This document shows positions 34,894-47,551 of a stretch of DNA of 64,000 bases, in pieces. The stretch spans positions 1 to 64,000 of the forward strand of contig MU394151.1 of the NCBI GenBank assembly GCA_022578605.1, given 5' to 3'. The notes below the pieces were generated by a model. That model saw nothing but the letters and a program-made list of their open reading frames with translations. It was not told the origin of the DNA and made no database searches. How positions within the stretch are numbered: the first letter of the stretch is position 1; the number at the start of each line of letters is the position of its first letter. Position numbers and translations under genes: made by a program. The stretch comes from Camillea tinctor (taxonomy: Eukaryota > Ascomycota > Sordariomycetes > Xylariales > Xylariaceae).

Positions 34894-35511
34894 TCACCAT
34901 TTCCCTCGGAGGTTGATGTTCACCCAACTATAATTCTAGTCAGTTTGCAATGAACATGTTATTTATTTTAAAGAGCAGACATACGTAACACCGTCGCTGT
35001 CGACTTCCTTCTCGACCTTGGAGGAGAAGGCAATAGCGCTCATAATACCGTCGCCGAACTTTTCATTCATGACGGCCTTGAAGGCGTATCCGTAGTTCTG
35101 CACAATCTCGTACAGACGGTAGATCAGGGGCTCGACCGGGGGCATCGGCCCTGCGCGTCCTCGATCAGGGAATCCAGCCAGATTCAACGCTGTCGATAAA
35201 TTCTCTATGGGGATATCCAACAAGGCAGAGAGCTTTTGAACATCTTCGGCAGATGCCGTGGCTTGGCCGTAGAACAAGGCGGCTATGGCAACTTCACTGC
35301 GGCCTAACTCCTTAGCAATCTGCTCGAAGGTGAGACGCTTGTTCGTCTTGGCGGTGAACAGGGTTTGCGAATAGGCCGGTAGCCTATCGACAATGGTGGA
35401 CTAGGATTGGTTTTAGTATACTAGGAATGTACCTAGATATGTAGTATTAATATATTGGAAAGTTACTGGTTGACTTACATCAAGAGTCGCGAGTTTAGAA
35501 TCGTTAGACAT
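34894..35511 (-). CDS. Cyanate hydratase (cyanase)
   Basis: Converts cyanate and bicarbonate to ammonia and CO2 in the cytosol. Exons are 35511-35479, 35400-34985 and 34927-34894 (minus), giving 160 aa. All three catalytic residues of the bacterial enzyme are present with a constant offset: R106 and E109 in [10 protein letters not shown] and S132 in DGIMSAI (R96, E99, S122 in E. coli). The N-terminal helix-turn-helix-like domain reads [27 protein letters not shown]. The last intron (34928-34984) uses GTATGT and TATAG and joins VDSDGVT to [10 protein letters not shown]. The protein stops right after GKW, a few residues shorter than the usual end. It is divergent from the NAD kinase gene. Confidence 0.94.
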
Positions 35512-36594
35512 GGTTGGCTACGGGATTGGGGGGGGTTTGATGTAAAAGGCAATAAAGTATTACTGACTTAAAGGGGTAAGGGGGAGATGATGGTTGTGTG
35601 GTTTGAGTCTTATGCGGATACCAACTTTTTAAGGCGAAGGTGAGAGATTAAATACTTATTATAACTAAACTACCAGTGCATTGTCAATAGACCGAGAATT
35701 CTCTTGCGCTGGTGAACGTCATTAGCTCTCTTTCCCTCTAACCTACCACTAACACACACAAGTTGCAGGTGACTTCTCAAGGAGACCCCGCGCCGAAGAC
35801 CCCACCCGGGCTGAACGGGGAAAAACCGGCAACTCGGATTCACGTAATATAAATCGAGAGGGAGGTGCCATTCTAGTGCTACTAACTTAGTATTTATTGA
35901 TCAACAATCGCTCATGTAACTGAGAATTCTACTTTATACGTCCAAACACCATGGAGATGTTCGATTTTGAGGAGAGTGAGGGATCTAGTCAGAACAAATC
36001 CGAATCACCGATCATCATCACCATTGTTATATGATTACCTATTATGATTATTATTGTTGTCATTCTATTAATCAAAAAGCATTGCTACGTTTAGCATATT
36101 CCATCCGTTGGGTACTTACTAATAGCATGTCAATATATTACATTACCTACCATGTGAGTGATGACTTCAAGCGTTGACAAGCCTAGGGAAAGAATTAGAC
36201 TAGTTAGTATGTATGTACTCCGTACACCCCAAAATAAAAGACGCTAGATACGCTATCGAAGTAACCTTTAGGTAAAAGCTAAGCTCAAAGAGGCTTATCA
36301 ACATATGCGGGGTGTTACTAAGCCCCTCTAAAAGCGAGAGCTGAAGCTTTTCATTGACGCCATTTACTTACTTTAACCCTCTTCTCTTTATTACCATAAC
36401 CAAACCCCGTCCTTGAATCTCACGCCGGATGGATAAGTCAAGCGTTCGTTTCGACCATACACCTAACCATACAGACCCTGGGACTGCAATTGATAACCCG
36501 TGAACCCCGATTGTATTCCTATTATAAAAAAAGAATATATTATATCACCTACCTAAACCCAGGTACCTTATCTAGGGTACCTACGAAGCTGGGA
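35512..36594. other. Divergent spacer between cyanase and NAD kinase genes
   Basis: 1.08 kb. An in-frame upstream stretch continues the NAD kinase frame from 36490 but has non-conserved, basic/aromatic content, so the ATG at 36595 was preferred. No other gene was seen. Confidence 0.55.
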
Positions 36595-38470
36595 ATGACC
36601 GAAGCCGCTGCTTATCCCGAGAAATCCCACGATGCGGATGAGGCGAGGGACAAGGTTGTCCACTACGAAGATAACCTATCAAGTGCGAGTGACGATGACA
36701 TGAAAGCTGTTGAAGTATGCCTATCTAATTGTAAGAAATAGGCCTTAACCTGGAGTTTGCTAAGATGATGCTAAACAGGTCACTTTCGATGCCAACAGCC
36801 CCTACCGTAGGAAGAGCTCCCTTGTAACGAGTGACACTATATCCCCTAAGGTCCCCAAGTCGTCATCGAAACACCTAACGACCCAATGTCTTGTCCACAA
36901 GTTTCTCGATGGCCAGAGAAATGACTACGCCGTCAGCCCTTTAAGTCGCTCCCTACAGAATAGCCGCCACCAGTCGCAGGACGTCTCTAAAGAGATGGGT
37001 CTTGATGATTACGTAGAACCCAAGGGGAAAGGCCATGCTAGCAAGAACGTATCTCTCCTAGAGCCAGACAGTGATAATAGCACCGAAGGTGGCCAAGTTG
37101 ACGAGAAATCATGGAAAACCGCCCTTTCTAAGAGCAGGTCTGAGCTGGACTTGGCCGAGAAAGAGAATGAGGGCCTTCATAGTCGTCTGCTGACCAAAAA
37201 ACAACTAAGTGAAATGGCATGGGGAGTTCGCGAGCTCAGTAGAAGACTAGGAAGCGTACGGTTGAAGTTCAAGGCCCGGACCATATTCCTACTAACAAAA
37301 ATATACGACCACGAGCTAATACCCAAAACGCGAGAAGTAGCCAAGTGGCTGCTAAGCAAGGACAGGGACGTTCGATATACCGTTTATGTTCAGAGCAGCC
37401 TCAAGGATAGCGAAGAGTTTGACGCAACGGGCTTGTTGGAAGAGCTTCGACGGGAATACATCGAAGCAGGTGAGATGGATGAGAACACAGCAATGGATGT
37501 CTTAAAACGACGTATACGTTACTGGCAAGAAGATGTGTGTCGAGTGCGGCCTCATACCTTTGATTTCGTTATCACTCTCGGCGGCGACGGGACAGTACTA
37601 TATGCTAGTTGGTTGTTCCAGCGAATAGTACCCCCGGTCCTCAGCTTCTCCCTCGGCAGTCTTGGCTTCCTGACCAAATTCGACTTTATGGATTATCAAA
37701 ACATTCTTACCACCGCCTTCAGAGACGGCGTCACTGTCAGTTTGCGTCTGCGGTTCGAGGGGACCGTGATGCGAAGTCAGAAGAGAGATCGTGCGCTGCT
37801 CAATGGTGGTGTGGACGGGGAAAGTGCCCATCGGAAGAGAGATCTCATCGAGGAACTTATCGGCGAGGAGAAAGATGATGAGCATACCCACAGACCCGAC
37901 GGTACCTACGAAATTCTTAACGAGATCGTTATAGACAGGGGACCCAATCCGAGTAAGCACTTTTAATAGTAATGCCGCGGTTTTTTTTTCTTTTTATGTC
38001 AAACTAACCACCATGCAGCCATGTCCTATACCGAGATCTTTGGTGATGACGAACACTTCACCTCGGTACTCGCTGATGGCGTGTGTGTCTCGACACCCAC
38101 GGGATCAACAGCCTATAACCTTGCTGCCGGCGGCTCGCTATGCCACCCGGAAAACCCGGTCATGCTAGTAACGTCAATATGCGCACACACGCTCTCGTTC
38201 CGACCCATCATTCTGCCTGACACCATCGTGCTGCGCATCGGGGTGCCGTACGACGTGCGCACCAGTAGCTGGGCCAGCTTCGACGGCCGCGAGCGCATCG
38301 AGATGTATCCAGGAGACTACGTGACCATCAGCGCGAGCCGTTTCCCCTTCGCCAGTGTGCAGCCTCCGGGAAGGCGTAGCGAGGACTGGGTCAATAGCAT
38401 TAGCGGAAAACTGGGCTGGAATACCCGACAGAAGCAGAAGAATGAGGGGTACAAGCCATGGGATAAATAA
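36595..38470 (+). CDS. ATP-NAD kinase
   Basis: Phosphorylates NAD(H) to NADP(H). Exons are 36595-36714, 36779-37952 and 38019-38470; phases agree and give 581 aa. The N-terminal ~150 residues are disordered and Ser/Lys-rich. The kinase domain then shows KTREVAKWLL, the hallmark TLGGDGTVLYAS (about residue 307), SLGSLGFLTKF, EILNEIVIDRGPNP and CVSTPTGSTAYNLAAGGSL, followed by SSWASFDGRERIEMYPGD. A charged ~35-residue insertion (GGVDGESAHRKRDLIEELIG...) interrupts the fold before EILNE. No mitochondrial presequence is evident, so it is probably the cytosolic Utr1-type enzyme (inference). Confidence 0.94.
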
Positions 38471-41400
38471 AGTGATGGTGATTTCAGCACCGGCCAGAGG
38501 GGAGAAGGGGCATTAGCTGTATATTTGGTTTCTTGTGAATATTTCTAATACCATACGAAGCGTTCCCTGTAAACAGCTACTTCAGGTAGGTGGGTAGCAT
38601 CTACGGATGCAAGTGATGTGAATACTTAGATATGTAATGTAAGAGTACACAGAGAAGAGAGAGGGAGAAGGGGATAGAGTGTGTTATGTTAGGGAGACGA
38701 TACGAAATGACATAATTCTGCAACATAAAAACATCGCTTGTCAGATGGAACGACCGGGGAACGCGGGACGGGCCAACTCTTTATGTATCGAGATTTGAAT
38801 CGTTCGGGAGATTGAGTGCCACTAACACAACTTACACAGCTAGCTCATCATAAGGTCTTGACATTATGTGACTTGAAAATTGAAAGGATCTACAGTAAAA
38901 TTCCAACTATAGAATCACATTAATCGAATATATAGAGTTCATGCTAATGCGTATTATTATCTCATGTGAAATATTCTGAAAGGTAATCTTGGGAAATAAT
39001 GGATAATATCCATAGAAGTCAACCTCATAACCTTGGCATTTGACATATAAGCACAACGCTCTAACTAACTGACGTAAGGAACCAACAACGGATGGAAGAT
39101 ACAACCTACCTATTAATTAAAGCTATATACTTAACCCAATTGGCCAGTATAACAACCATCTATTAAGGTTATGCGATGTAGTTGTTTAAGATGGCCACTT
39201 AAGCTTGGTAGATCTGCAGCAAATGCAGTGCAACCATTTCTTTTTACTTCCTTTTGAAAATCTTTATTATAGTAGCAGAAGATTTTCCTTTTTTTTAACG
39301 GCTGCATTATGGTGTTTGTTTCACGTCGTCAGGAGGATGAAACATAGGAATCGAAGGTACGTTGCTGTTTAGAGATCTGATATGATGGTTGTGCGATACA
39401 TAGACCGTTAATGATAACCGCGTGTTTTTTCTTTGATTATGATGATAATTCAACTCTTATCCTTATGGTATACCTCCGTTTATAGGAGGTTGAAGGTAGT
39501 TGTGCCTATGTATATATATATTACTCTAGGTACATAGATAGTAAGTAGGCGTGAAAGTGTAATAAGAAAAGAATCCCTGTCCCATCTCGCATCTGTTTTT
39601 CACCTAAAAGTCCCGAATCGGTAAGATCCGTTTCCGGCTCCTGTCTCTCTCTACCTACCGATCACTGACTACCTAATGATCCTTCCTCTTCCTCTGTCGT
39701 TCTCCACCCCCACCTGCTCCGGAATCCAAACACTAGGTAATCCTAGTCGGTTCGATCTCGGGAAAAGGGGGGAGGGAAGGAAAAGGCCCAGACAAAGCCA
39801 AGATCTCGGGTGCTACCATATCTTTAAAGCGTTTGATATACGTACCTAAACACCACCTACAATATCGCAGGGGGCTTCTGAGTAAAGGTTTGTAAAACAT
39901 TCTCTTCTTTTGCCACATGGCGCAGTTGGTCAGCACCTGGCTTACATTTTTGTGGGAACTAAATGTACGTGGGTTCGAATCCTGCTGTAGCTACGCTTGT
40001 TTGTTAAAGTGTATGGGGGCACTTTAACAGCAAGAGACCCTTTTTACTTGAGATGCTAGGTTTTCTTTTAATACTACAAAAAGTCTTGTATTAGTTATGT
40101 ACGGTATATGGTTTTTTCTAGCATTAAAAGCGGTTTTTTCTTTGTTTACTTTAACACGTTAGTACGGGGTTTTTCCTTTACTTCAACCGTCTTATGCCCT
40201 ATACAGGGATAAGGGCTTACAGTATATAATATTAGATAGGTCCGCCCGGACGTTAAATATATTATCATTATATTATCATTTTCTTCTTTTGTTTCTGTTT
40301 CGCACTGCGCGATATATGGGTGCGCATATAGATTTGCATTATTAATACCTACATATGATTCTCGTCGCTGGGCAAGTTCTCTTATTGGAACTTCAAAGTT
40401 CTATCGAGCGATCATTTCATCTAACCCCTATAACCTACTTTGTGGCCAACCTACTATCTATACCTAATCCCACTACCTATAAACCAGCCAAACCCGTCCC
40501 TCCCTCTCGTCTTTTCCTTCCTCTTCACCCAACCCGAGACAAAAAAAAAAGGTAAAAAACCACAACGATAAAACAATCTGCGCAGATTCCCCCCAAAAAG
40601 AGCCTCTTTTCTCTCTCTGCCAAGTCCATTTCCTGTCTGAAGTGACCATCTTGTGACCCCGACGGTGACGAGGCCCTTTCGACCAGGGGTGGAGGGAAGG
40701 GTTCGCGGCGATCAAGCAATCCGCCCCCGCCTGTCCGCACAACCCTGTACCTACATACATACGTACCTGCGTCTATGTCTGGTCGTCGGAACCGAAAGTA
40801 AACGTCACCTTAGAAGTGCCTAGGTTAGGTTAATAGATATGTACTAGGACCTGGTCGCGGAAAGATGTCCAGAGCGATATCTGCGTGGTGTGGGGACAGA
40901 GAACGTCTCAAGCCATGTTATTATTACCTGGTGCATACATATTGAATGTTGCTTCACATTTACGGTTTAGTACTTCAGGTGACGCATGCTTGGGGCTATT
41001 TTCTTTTTTCTTGGCTGTTTCTCGCCAGTGTTTCTGAGTTGTTTTCTTCTTCTTCAATGCCTTCCGTGGAAATTCTTAGGCTGTCTTGCTTCGGCAACTT
41101 GAATAGGGAGTTAGAAAAAAGCAGTTTTTGGTTTCGGTCTCAATAATCAATCCCCTCTCCTAAGAAAGGGGACTGGTCGTTTTTAATTTTACTATAGACT
41201 ATATCAGAACCATGAGATCGGGTAAAGATTACCGCTCGCGGACCCAATAGTGAATATTTTCCCCCTTTTGTTCCACCCTGCTGCCAACGCCCGGAAACAA
41301 AATCGTAGTTCGTCCCCAATATATCGAATGTAGAATGAAAAATCCCAGACATAAAAGACATTCCGCTGAGTATTATACTCGTGTACAAATTATTACCCGT

Positions 41401-41524
41401 CCTATTCCCTCAACCCCCCTTATAGTAATGGTATCATAGCCCATGATGACGGCGTCGATGTAGTGCAATAATGATAAGGAAATCATACAAAAAAGGACTG
41501 TTTTAATTATGCGTAACTATCCTT
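38471..41524. other. 3 kb AT-rich spacer
   Basis: No protein gene supported. It contains a tRNA-like Pol III unit (39911-40045, listed separately) and a bulged hairpin around 40191-40215 (CTTATGCCCT paired with AGGGATAAG). The open frame on the minus strand at 40473-40760 has no recognisable domain and was not accepted. Confidence 0.55.
39911..40045 (+). ncRNA. tRNA-like Pol III transcription unit (SINE-like)
   Basis: A perfect A-box-like TGGCGCAGTTGG (39918-39929) and a perfect B-box-like GGTTCGAATCC (39972-39982) sit at tRNA spacing. The ends can form an acceptor-like stem with a mismatch (GCCACA with TGTAGC). In place of an anticodon arm there is a 7-bp hairpin, TACATTT/AAATGTA, with an 11-nt loop. 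Downstream is a perfect 9-bp hairpin, GTTAAAGTG (40003-40011) with CACTTTAAC (40020-40028), then a T5 terminator (40041-40045). It does not fold as a normal tRNA, so a tRNA-derived SINE, a decayed tRNA or an unknown Pol III RNA are the options. Confidence 0.45.
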
Positions 41525-42590
41525 TTAATCATCCGACTCGTCGTCATCTGTCGTCTCGACAAATGTCATAGTGATACCCTCACCACCGTCGACATTCAGG
41601 TTGATGGCGTCGATGGCCTCTTGGCTCTGTCGCTTGGAAACAGCGGGGCGGTTCACGATGGGAAGAGTCTCAACGGAGCGGGTCTTGAATTTATCAGATG
41701 CCTGAATGTCTTTCACGAATCATTGGTTAGTATGGCGTTTAGTCGGAATTGTTAGCTAAGAACTTAAACTCACCGGCAGGAATGCCACGCTTGATATACA
41801 TGCGAGTGACCTTAGTTCGTCGGCGGGGCTGCGACGCCTCATCTCGCTTGACACCAGCGTTGGCTGCGGCAACACGAGCGTTGCTCTCGCCTACGGTACC
41901 GGCAGTGTTGTCAACAATGATACCAACACCAGCACCGCCCTCTCCAGTACCGAGCTGGATGGTAGGGCCTTTGGTAAGAGCAGCCTCGGCAAACGTAAGA
42001 GCTCGGTCAAACCCAGCAAGATCACGCTTCTTGGGAGACTCCGAGTCCTCACGAGGGGCGATCTCTTTGCCCATTCCCTGCAATTGCGAAATCTGAGTCG
42101 CTTCGAAATTGTTAGTTTCGCTCTCAACATCGCAAGTATCTTTAAGACATACCTTGCTCCTGCAGATTTGGGTCCTCGGGGACGGCAGCAGCAGCAGCAG
42201 GAACAGAGGCAGAGCTAGCAGCGGGTGGTGTTGCAACAGTCTCGGCGGGTTCGGCGGGTTCGACAGGCACAACGTTGGCAGCAGCTACCGAGCTCCCCTC
42301 GGTGGATGGTACTGATGCAGCAGAAACAGCGTTTCCAGTTGTACCAGTAGCAGCACCTACTGCTGCGCCCTCCAAAGCGTTCATTAAGTTTGTTACATCT
42401 TGACCACCTCCGAACGAAATTTCACCATCACCGACTACCCTGTATGGCTATTAGTAACATTGCTGGCGGTCGGGCCGTAACATGAGGAGACGTACAAAGC
42501 GGGAGAGTAAGCTCCAAGATTAATGTTCAAAGGCAGGGCATTAACGCTGGCAAGGAAGCCGGCAACGGCAATCATCCGGTAGCTGACCAT
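41525..42590 (-). CDS. Secreted protein of unknown function with dibasic (Kex2-type) sites
   Basis: Exons (minus) are 42590-42496, 42439-42153, 42100-41774 and 41709-41525; all junctions are in phase and give 297 aa. The N-terminus is a signal peptide (MVSYRMIAVAGFLASVNALP). The mature part begins with LNINLGAYSPALVVGDGEISFGGG, followed by an Ala/Val/Pro-rich stretch. The second half carries several dibasic sites of the Kex2 type (KKR, KR, RRR, KR, KR), dividing it into segments. Two glycine-rich segments (IQLGTGEGGAGVGIIV and INLNVDGGEGITMTFV) are loosely similar. The C-terminus is acidic (TTDDDESDD). I do not recognise the family. The two internal acceptors are AAG/AAAG preceded by CTAAC branch sites. 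Confidence 0.78.
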
Positions 42591-45019
42591 TTTGTCTGGT
42601 GTATAGGGAAATGACTGAAAGGATCGACCTAACGAGGTGTTGTTGTTCTTAGAACAGGGTGAATAGATAATAGCTATAATATAAATTAAACGACCAGCGA
42701 CGACCAGCGGAAGAAACGAAGACAGAAATATATCTGTTGATATGAAGGAAGAGACCGAAAATGAAAGAGTTAAGATCAAGAAATGAGCACAGCTGAGTGA
42801 ACAGAAAACAGAAATTGGGGCTCACGATGACCTTCATATATGACGAGAGTCGAGCCCACTCTGGCGTTGAGATGTATCGCCACCGATTCGGAATTCTCAC
42901 CTTCCATAGCACCTAAATCGCCAAGGCTGATAGAGCGCACAGGAGCCTCATCCCCTTGGCTGCCAAGGTGTTTCTATTCATGGACTTAAAATATCTTGAA
43001 CAGGGTCTTTCATGGCGTAAAGGTTGGCGATCGATGGCTAGCCCTGGGGGGGTCTTCCGTTTGAAACAGCGTAGACGACTTAGAATAGTACAAAACACCA
43101 TAGATAGGAACGAGAATCATTTTGCTTGCGTGACATAGTCGTCCTTGGCTGAGAACGCCAAGTCCGGGAAATCTGTCAATGCGAAGACGCGGAAGGTTGT
43201 GAGACGAGTATCAATCGTGGGTGGGTCAGTCAATCTTGAGACCTGCCAAGGGTATGCCAAGCGATAGCCATCTTTTCCCCGCGTCCAAGTCTTTTGCTTG
43301 AAGCTTTTCAAGCTTTTCGACCTCTAAAGGAATTGTGGTCTTGAGTCTGGGCTTGCAGCTCCTCCGCATCTGGGCTTTCCTGGCCCAGTTTATTCAGGAC
43401 TTGACGGTATATCGCGCCAAGAGCGAAAGGGGGTAATTCCCAGATGCCGCTCTACGTTTGAGCACAGGCAACGGTCCTCATAGTTGGCCAATGGCCTCAA
43501 AACAACCCCTACTAGTCAGGAATTCTAAAGGTCCTTCCGCCTGTGATGAGTAGGTGATAGTGGTTGAAAGAGTGACTGTGTAGATGTATGGTAGTAGTGA
43601 GGTTCTCCAACCGCCTCAAGCTAGGGTAAGGGGAGAGTGATTCTCACCATCGAGTTGCTTCGACCCCTAACTGAATTTTGGGCTGACGCCCAGTTTCTTA
43701 TAATAGTACATAATATGAGAAGTCCAGAAAAACATGAGATGCATAAACAACTTCTTACGGGATACAATTTTTTTTCTTCTGTTCTTTCGCAATCTGATCG
43801 ATCAATTAACTTACCTGTCCACGTGGGTAGGCAGTTTATCCATGGTTAATTCTGAATACTGTAAACCCAACAAACTGGTTGAGTTCTTGTATTTACGTAA
43901 AGCCAAGGGTGGATGCAAAGAGCTTAGCTCTCAGTACCGGCGAACAAGACTTATTTGAAGCTTTGGCCGAGACCTTGGGTGCTACTTACCTGGGTATATC
44001 AAGCTTCGTCGCCAAGGTTGACCAAGACCCAGACCAAGAAAGTGACCAGGCCAGAGATTAGAGGCAAAACATATACGCAATTTATGATCGACGATGTACC
44101 CGTAAAGTTGGGATATTATATGTAGCATACCATCCGCTAGAATTGGTGAGGCAAAGCCAAGAAACAAAAAATCAATTGATCCAATAAGGAAAAGAAGTGT
44201 AAATTGGTTGTAATAGTGATGACGGCTTGCTGCTTATGTTCTTTGCTTTGATTCTGAGCGGCTTGTGCGCTTGGCTTGGCTTTGCTATTCACTCCATAAC
44301 CGCTACCACGTGAATAAGTTAGTAGGTATCAACAAATTATTGCTTACGAATCGTTATGATCATCGCAGTACAGAGTATTCCAAGGTTATGAGTAATTTGT
44401 TTATTCCGTATTTTAGCAGTTTGGAGGGGATGTTATAGCACAGACTATGATGAAGTGTCGAAGTGCCAGGATATGAGATGAGTTGATGTTTCAACATAGA
44501 AAAAGTTGAAGTGGACAGAATTGAAACAAAAAAAAAAAAGAAAAAAGGAAAGAAAAAAGAGGTTTGCGGGGAAAATTGAGAGACGGCGGGAATGTCTTTA
44601 GCTGCCCAGCCTGATCTCAGTAAGACAAAGCCACAAGGCAATGGACCAGCGCCACACTTTATCTCCTAACCTAGTGGGTTATAGTACTAGTACTGTAGCA
44701 CAGTGGTTTCACTCTTGCAACACCTATGGATGTTTAGATTGTGCTTATAATGTGATATTTGCTTACAACCCCAAAGGTTCTTGGCCAATCCCTCGTATTG
44801 GTCATCTCGTGCATTAGGAGTTGTAAGTGCAAGTATAGCCGTAGGATTGAGCCACAGTAACACATACACTCGTTACTTTCCCCTCCTCAGCTGAGCCCAT
44901 ATAACGGATACTAGATAGGTAGATTCATACCTAATAGACTCAACTGGATGGTTTTAATCATTTCTTCACTATTTCATACATGAGTATATAAGCACATCGC
45001 AAATAAGGTAACTCAACTC
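42591..45019. other. 2.4 kb spacer with possible coding remnants
   Basis: No intact gene. A stretch on the minus strand at about 43115-43445 reads as adjacent protein-like segments in different frames (see findings). Another short protein-like frame lies at 43879-44061 (+). The rest is AT-rich with an A-rich tract near 44527-44560. Confidence 0.5.
43115..43445 (-). pseudogene. Possible decayed coding fragment
   Basis: On the minus strand one frame reads SGIWELPPFALGAIYRQV and then NKLGQESPDAEELQAQTQDH before a stop. The next ~60 bases in another frame continue with a charged helix-like run (LEVEKLEKLQAKDLDAGKRW). A third frame stays open to about 43117. The amphipathic composition looks protein-like, but no family is recognised and no intron set joins the pieces cleanly. 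Random open frames remain possible. Confidence 0.25.
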
Positions 45020-47551
45020 ATGGAAAAGCTTCATCACTCATCTGAGCCAACTGGTCGACCACCGCTCAGGAAGAGACCATGGAGTGGGATATGCTTCTTC
45101 GCCGTGTGCAGCGCTATGCTGTTTGGCTTGGATGCCCTTCGGCGTCATAACCTAGATCAATATCTCCACGACCCTATCAATCACCAGAGCTGGGAGACCG
45201 AACCTCCTTCTGAGCATCCAGGATCGTGGTCGGATGTATGTCGGCTCCGAATCAACTGCGAGTTGATCATAACATGATGCACCCAACATAGGTTTGATGC
45301 TGATCAAGTTGTTAAACATAGATCATCCCAAGTGAGAAACTCCAATGGCACCCATGTCCAAGCATCCTAGGCGTAGGTCTTCAATGCGCTAGGCTTACTG
45401 TTCCCATGGATTACCACCGTCCGTTGAATGAGTCGTCGGACAATCCAAAGGTGCACATTGCCATAGTGTTGACCCCAGGAGTGAATCGTACCAGAGACCC
45501 ATCCACTTATTCCGAGTCTCCTCTCATCGTTAATCCGGGTGGTCCGGGAGGGAGTGGAACGGTTTTTGGGGCCATCGGTGGTTGGGGCTTACAAAAGACT
45601 GTCGGCGACCACCACGATATCATCGGATTTGATCCTCGAGGAGTCGGCGCGACGACGCCCAAGGCCGATTGTTTTGCATCACCCGACGATCCCCAAGGCC
45701 TCGATGGACGAAACATTGCTTATATGAATCGACTGGCTTGGGAGGCAACCGGTCGTGATGTCGGCATCGCGAACTCTAGCAACATCGCACTCGGCAAGCT
45801 GAATGCGCGAGCCAAAGCAGTCGCCAAGCTGTGCAGGCGAGTAGATCAAGCTGATGGCGAAAATAGTATATTCCGGCACGCCAATACTCCGAATGTCGCT
45901 CGCGACATGCTCTCTATCATCCACGCCTGGGATGAGTGGAGAACCACATCGGCCCTCAAACCAGCCAAGCCCATGCAACGATCGGAAGCTGCAGATCCGT
46001 CTGATGAACTCCAGACGCATCCAAAAATAGCACCCCAGAGGTCTACCAAGGGAAAGCTTGTTTATTGGGGTTTCTCATATGGCTCGCTTCTAGGTGCAAC
46101 CTTCGCCTCCATGTTCCCGGACAAGGTCGGCCGGGTCATCCTCGATGGCATCGTCGACGCTGACCACTATGTCGGTCCGGTCTGGATGGATAGCATCATG
46201 GATACCGACGAGATATGGGACAAGTTTTTTGTCTACTGCGCTGAAGCAACGCTAGCCTGTCCCTTCTACCGCCTTGGTGACCAGCCCGAAGACATCAAGG
46301 GACGATTTGATGAGATTATGACATGGCTAGAACAGAATCCAGCCGTTGTTCTGTCGCAGAGTTCGAATACCCCCGTCTTGGTGACTGCGAGCGATGTGAA
46401 GAAGATCATATTCTCAGCACTATACACTCCTGTTGGGCTTTTCCCCCTGGTCGCAACAGTTTTGAAGCTTTTGGTTGATGGCCAGGTAAGTGGTCCTGAA
46501 GATTTTTATCAAAGCCCCCTTTTCTCTTAGTCAAGAGTATGTTATTGACGTTGTTTCTTCTGAAGATGAGCGGCGTGGTCTCCGGTGCTGCCCCTGTTGT
46601 TCTATGCCACAATATCAGCTTGCCTGTATGGCCTGATGATGCCATGAAAGCTATCGGGTGTGGCGACAAACGTTATAAACTGGATGAAGACGTCCCTGGA
46701 CTACAAAGGAAGTTTGAGACAGTAGCCTCGTATTCTTCGTTTGCCGATGTGGTAAGTTTCGCTCATCGAGTAGACGACTAGAAAATGTTCTCTCTAACTT
46801 GGTGCCTGTCATAGTGGATAAGCATAGACGTAAATGTCGGCTGCAACGGTTGGGAAATCGAGACTAAAGACCCCCCGATGAGATGGGATGATAACCCGGC
46901 TCACAAACCGACACCCATTGAGACCGGCTTCCCTCTGCTATTCCTCTCCAATCATCTTGACCCGGTGACACCATTGCATGCTGCTCTCAAGATGACCCGC
47001 AAGTTTTCCAACTCCAGCATTATTGAGCAAGGCGCAGAGGGTCATTGTACATTATCAGTGCGTGGTTTTATGAGTTATCCTCCTCCCTTCCTTCAGCATA
47101 TCTCAGAAGTGAATCTTGCCTTTTTGGCTAAGCGAATGAAATTTTCACCTCTCCGGTACAATGTCAAGAGTTTAGAAAAACGTTACACAATAGGGGGATT
47201 ACTGACTCCTCTATGTTATAGTGCTCCTCACTTTGCACCGTGAACCATATTCGGGCGTATCTCAATGACGGAATCGTGCCACCTGCACCGAAATTTGACT
47301 CGGGCGACTCGGACCACGGAGACTGGACTACGTGCGAATGCAAAGGGAAACCGTGGGCGCCAGCTCAGAGCTCTGAAGATGAGCAGGAGATGGAAGCCCT
47401 GAAGGCCTACCGCGATGTAGGGTCTATCTTCGCAGCCCAAACTATGTATCAGCAGCTCGGCCACGGTAACCCTCTGAAGGACTTGTTTTTCGATACAAGC
47501 AAGGACGGGGTTTTAACTCCAAAGATTGACGACAGCTATTGGCAGTATTAG
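45020..47551 (+). CDS. TAP-like alpha/beta-hydrolase peptidase (tripeptidyl aminopeptidase type)
   Basis: Five exons, 45020-45235, 45322-46485, 46566-46751, 46815-47057 and 47222-47551, all in phase, give 712 aa. The first splice restores ECARL-like family sequence (LQCARLTVPMDYHRP). The fold has an oxyanion-type NPGGPGGSG, the nucleophile in GFSYGS (S324), the acid D571 in LSNHLDPVTP and H599 in GAEGHCTLS, then the C-terminal TAP domain. The family releases short peptides from N-termini of proteins. Residues ~23-42 (GICFFAVCSAMLFGLDAL) after a basic stretch look like an uncleaved signal anchor, so it is probably vacuolar, cell-surface or secretory-pathway bound rather than freely secreted (inference). 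Confidence 0.9.
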
